From NCBI GenBank assembly GCA_965250225.1, contig CBDFNQ010000036.1:62001-126000 (forward strand): 64,000 bases of DNA, in the 5' to 3' direction. Below, piece by piece: positions 62,104-64,000 of the stretch (within the stretch, counting starts at the first letter, position 1; each line of letters starts with the position of its first letter). Position numbers and translations under genes: made by a program. Source of the stretch: CBDEUK01 sp965250225. Its GTDB lineage: Bacteria > Pseudomonadota > Gammaproteobacteria > Eutrophobiales > Eutrophobiaceae. A model generated the notes under the pieces. It was not told the DNA's origin. It saw nothing but the letters and a program-made list of their open reading frames with translations, and made no database searches.

Positions 62104-62748
62104 ATGAGCCTGATTGAAATAGCTTTTTCCGGAAAATTTCTCTTCGCAATTATAGTGCATGGCGTCTTGATTGTATCGGGTATCTTTATTTTTGAATATC
62201 TGGGAAACCGATACAGCAATCCTGTTCTTGACTTTAGCTGGGAAAGAATCGGCATGCCATTTTATCGTGCTTTTGTTATCGCTATCTTTGTCTTTAGCAC
62301 TTACCCGATTATTTTCGGACTATCAGAAGCACCTGGTCTTTCGGAACTGATAAATTCAGGTGAAAACAGAATCAACAGTGTCATTAATATTCTTTTCCTA
62401 ATCAGCCTGTTTTTCCCTTTAATTCCGATCATTGGCAGAAAAATCGAATTGATACTACCTTTGCAAGCCATCGCTTGTTGCATCATGGTATTCAGCTGGT
62501 TGGCTGAACATTACGATTTACAAACGTATACCGACTGGCCCGGTTTCAATATCTTTGTGATTATCGTCCTTCTGGCAATATTAACTCACTTTATAGCCAA
62601 CCTGATGGCAAATGAATTAGGTTCAAAGCTTGACAAGAGATTTCATGTTGCTGGATGTCAGGAACTCATAGGCCCCGCTATCATTTTATTTATGCAAGCC
62701 CCGGCCATACTTTTATATTCGGCCGCTTTGGGAAGGCAATTAGTGTAA
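62104..62748 (+). CDS. Hypothetical membrane protein
   Basis: 214 residues from the ATG at 62104; a TTG 33 bases earlier would add an unlikely leader. About six membrane segments: 8-30 (FLFAIIVHGVLIVSGIFIF), 46-66 (FYRAFVIAIFVFSTYPIIF), 83-105, 112-133 (ILPLQAIACCIMVFSWLA), 145-165 (FNIFVIIVLLAILTHFIAN) and 185-205 (LIGPAIILFMQAPAILLYSA). No family recognised. It is divergent from the kinase/pga operon and convergent with the dehydrogenase gene, 11 bases away. Confidence 0.7.
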   Translation: MSLIEIAFSGKFLFAIIVHGVLIVSGIFIFEYLGNRYSNPVLDFSWERIGMPFYRAFVIAIFVFSTYPIIFGLSEAPGLSELINSGENRINSVINILFLISLFFPLIPIIGRKIELILPLQAIACCIMVFSWLAEHYDLQTYTDWPGFNIFVIIVLLAILTHFIANLMANELGSKLDKRFHVAGCQELIGPAIILFMQAPAILLYSAALGRQLV

Positions 62749-62759
62749 CGCGTAAACAT

Positions 62760-63947
62760 TTAACTATTCCCTATTCCCTTTGTGTAAGTCACACGCCAAA
62801 TCTTACCGGCCCCATCATCGCTAATCAGCATTGAACCATCACCCATCTGTAACAAACCCACTGGCCTACCCCATACTTTTTTATTGTTTGGTGCCAACAT
62901 CCAGCCGCTCAGAAAATCTACCGGGCCCCCAAGAACTTGCCCATCTTTGAAAGGAATAAAAACTATTTTATAACCAGCCAGTTGTGAACGATTCCAGGAA
63001 CCATGAAGTGCGACAAAGGCACCATTATGATATTCCGCTGGAAATTGGTTGCCAGTGTAAAAAATAACACTCATCGCCCCCACATGGCCGCCTAACAAAA
63101 CTGAAGGATACAAGGTTTTCTTTACCAGTTCTGGTGCTTCGCCTTTTCGACGCGGGTCTTCATGTGGACCAATATACGCATAAGGCCAACCATAGAAACC
63201 GCCCGGCACCACTTTGGTTAGATAATCCGGAACTAAGTCATCGCCAAGTCCATCGCGTTCATGTGAGCTCACCCAAAGATCACGCGTAACCGCATTCCAG
63301 GCCATACCAACCGCGTTGCGGATCCCACTGGCATATAATTCATAGCCACTACCATCCAGATTATAACGCGTGATGGCTGCACGAGCTTCGTCTTCGCCCG
63401 CATTCACATTAGAACCTGAACCAATACTCAGATATATCTTTTCATTCTGTTCATCAATTAATAGGCTGCGTGTTATATGGCCAGAGGCGTACTGTTTGAG
63501 AGAAATGATTGTTTCAGCATTATCAACTTGCATTGTCTTTGCATCATAATCATAACGATGAACCGCATTGACATCTGCGACATAAAGCCACTGTTTGTAC
63601 AAAGCAAGACCATAAGGTTGTTGCAAACCTTTGGTTAATACTTTTCTTTGTTTATCTCTAATAACATAGATCGCACCAGCACCCATGTCGGACAAAATAA
63701 TTTCATCCTCCATGCCACGGATCATATGACGTGGTTTTAGAAAGTCGGTTAAATATTCTTCTACCTGAAAACCTTCTGGCAAGGATAATACAACATCCTT
63801 TGGTTGGGAGATGACACGTGCAGGATTGACAGACGATTTTGTTGCATAAGGTTCAGGCAAATCTTGCCAGTTAACCGGAAGATTATTTTCAGCATAGAGT
63901 GAATTGCTAATCAGGCAAAGGATTAATACGAAATAATAATTCCTCAT
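62760..63947 (-). CDS. Periplasmic sorbosone/glucose dehydrogenase-like beta-propeller
   Basis: About 395 residues from ATG 63947, which has GGAG at 8 bases; a start 18 bases earlier lacks it. A signal peptide (YYFVLILCLISNSLYA) precedes a six-bladed beta-propeller of the PQQ-dependent glucose/sorbosone dehydrogenase family: LPEGFQVEEYLTDFLKPRHM, GLQQPYGLALYKQWLYVADV, YLSIGSGSNVNAGEDEARA, YASGIRNAVGMAWN, VVPGGFYGWPYAY, VALHGSWNRSQLAGYKIV, MLISDDGAGKIWRVTY. Whether PQQ binds, and the substrate, cannot be judged from sequence alone. Confidence 0.88.
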   Translation of the reverse strand: MRNYYFVLILCLISNSLYAENNLPVNWQDLPEPYATKSSVNPARVISQPKDVVLSLPEGFQVEEYLTDFLKPRHMIRGMEDEIILSDMGAGAIYVIRDKQRKVLTKGLQQPYGLALYKQWLYVADVNAVHRYDYDAKTMQVDNAETIISLKQYASGHITRSLLIDEQNEKIYLSIGSGSNVNAGEDEARAAITRYNLDGSGYELYASGIRNAVGMAWNAVTRDLWVSSHERDGLGDDLVPDYLTKVVPGGFYGWPYAYIGPHEDPRRKGEAPELVKKTLYPSVLLGGHVGAMSVIFYTGNQFPAEYHNGAFVALHGSWNRSQLAGYKIVFIPFKDGQVLGGPVDFLSGWMLAPNNKKVWGRPVGLLQMGDGSMLISDDGAGKIWRVTYTKGIGNS

Positions 63948-64000
63948 AACAATATCTCCGTTCATTCTGTTGCTAATTAATTTTCTTATTTATGATCAAA

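Noticed and set aside
1..64000. CRISPR arrays, tRNA and rRNA genes
   Set aside because: No regular short direct repeats with spacers, no TTCGA-type tRNA arms with CCA ends, and no rRNA-like sequence was noticed on reading both strands. A tRNAscan or Rfam scan was not possible.

Overview
The window looks like a gammaproteobacterial chromosome of fairly low GC. Evidence: apaG-apaH, folA and thyA with lgt, a proteobacterial integron cassette array, a complete pgaABCD (PNAG) locus with outer-membrane secretin PgaA, TolC/RND efflux genes, malate synthase G and Gram-negative porins. Genus cannot be fixed from sequence alone. No rRNA, tRNA or CRISPR array was seen.

1-5.1 kb is an integron gene-cassette array. 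At least seven small cassettes all read leftward, each followed by an attC-like inverted repeat. One attC is split by a group IIC-attC intron (2531-4372) with its reverse transcriptase. No integron integrase is present on the attI-proximal (right) side; instead there is a tandem-HTH regulator and then a 5'-truncated, stop-containing remnant of comM (5.87-6.36 kb).

6.4-22 kb is core-like: apaG-apaH; a decayed His-rich outer-membrane gene; a tight leftward run lgt, thyA, TolC fusion, MFP, RND pump, folA; an HDOD and a GAF-GGDEF protein; and a YyaL/DUF255 gene. Several genes here (His-rich OM gene, folA, DUF255, one cassette) carry +1 frameshifts, mostly in A/T homopolymers, so sequencing error and real decay must both be considered.

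22-35 kb holds GTP-PEPCK, a CDGSH/glutamate-synthase-domain fusion, pirin and then a decay zone: FMN reductase without its start, a wrecked LysR gene, fragments of HbpS/GlcG-like, SerB-like and methyltransferase genes, an IS3-family element lacking orfA, and a 206-bp MITE with perfect 19-bp terminal repeats and a 10-bp target duplication. Intact TSUP, BaiN-like and MCP genes lie between.

35.9-46.7 kb is the most unusual block: a compact, visibly more GC-rich chemosensory operon (cheW, a chemoreceptor with a duplicated sensor domain, a porin, cheR, a CheD-CheB fusion, two receiver proteins with a long internal insertion, a separate MshEN-like/Hpt protein, and a CheA that lacks its own phosphotransfer histidine domain). 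It appears to be a split-CheA pathway. No flagellar genes adjoin it.

46.9-64 kb: serine biosynthesis (serC-serA-serB), malate synthase G, the PNAG exopolysaccharide operon (kinase-like gene, pgaA, pgaB, pgaC, pgaD, a 43-aa lipoprotein, acyltransferase), a hairpin-rich repeat region, a membrane protein and a periplasmic sorbosone/glucose dehydrogenase-like protein. PNAG synthesis is commonly controlled by c-di-GMP, so the GGDEF protein and the MshEN-like domain in the chemosensory block may be functionally connected to it; this is inference.
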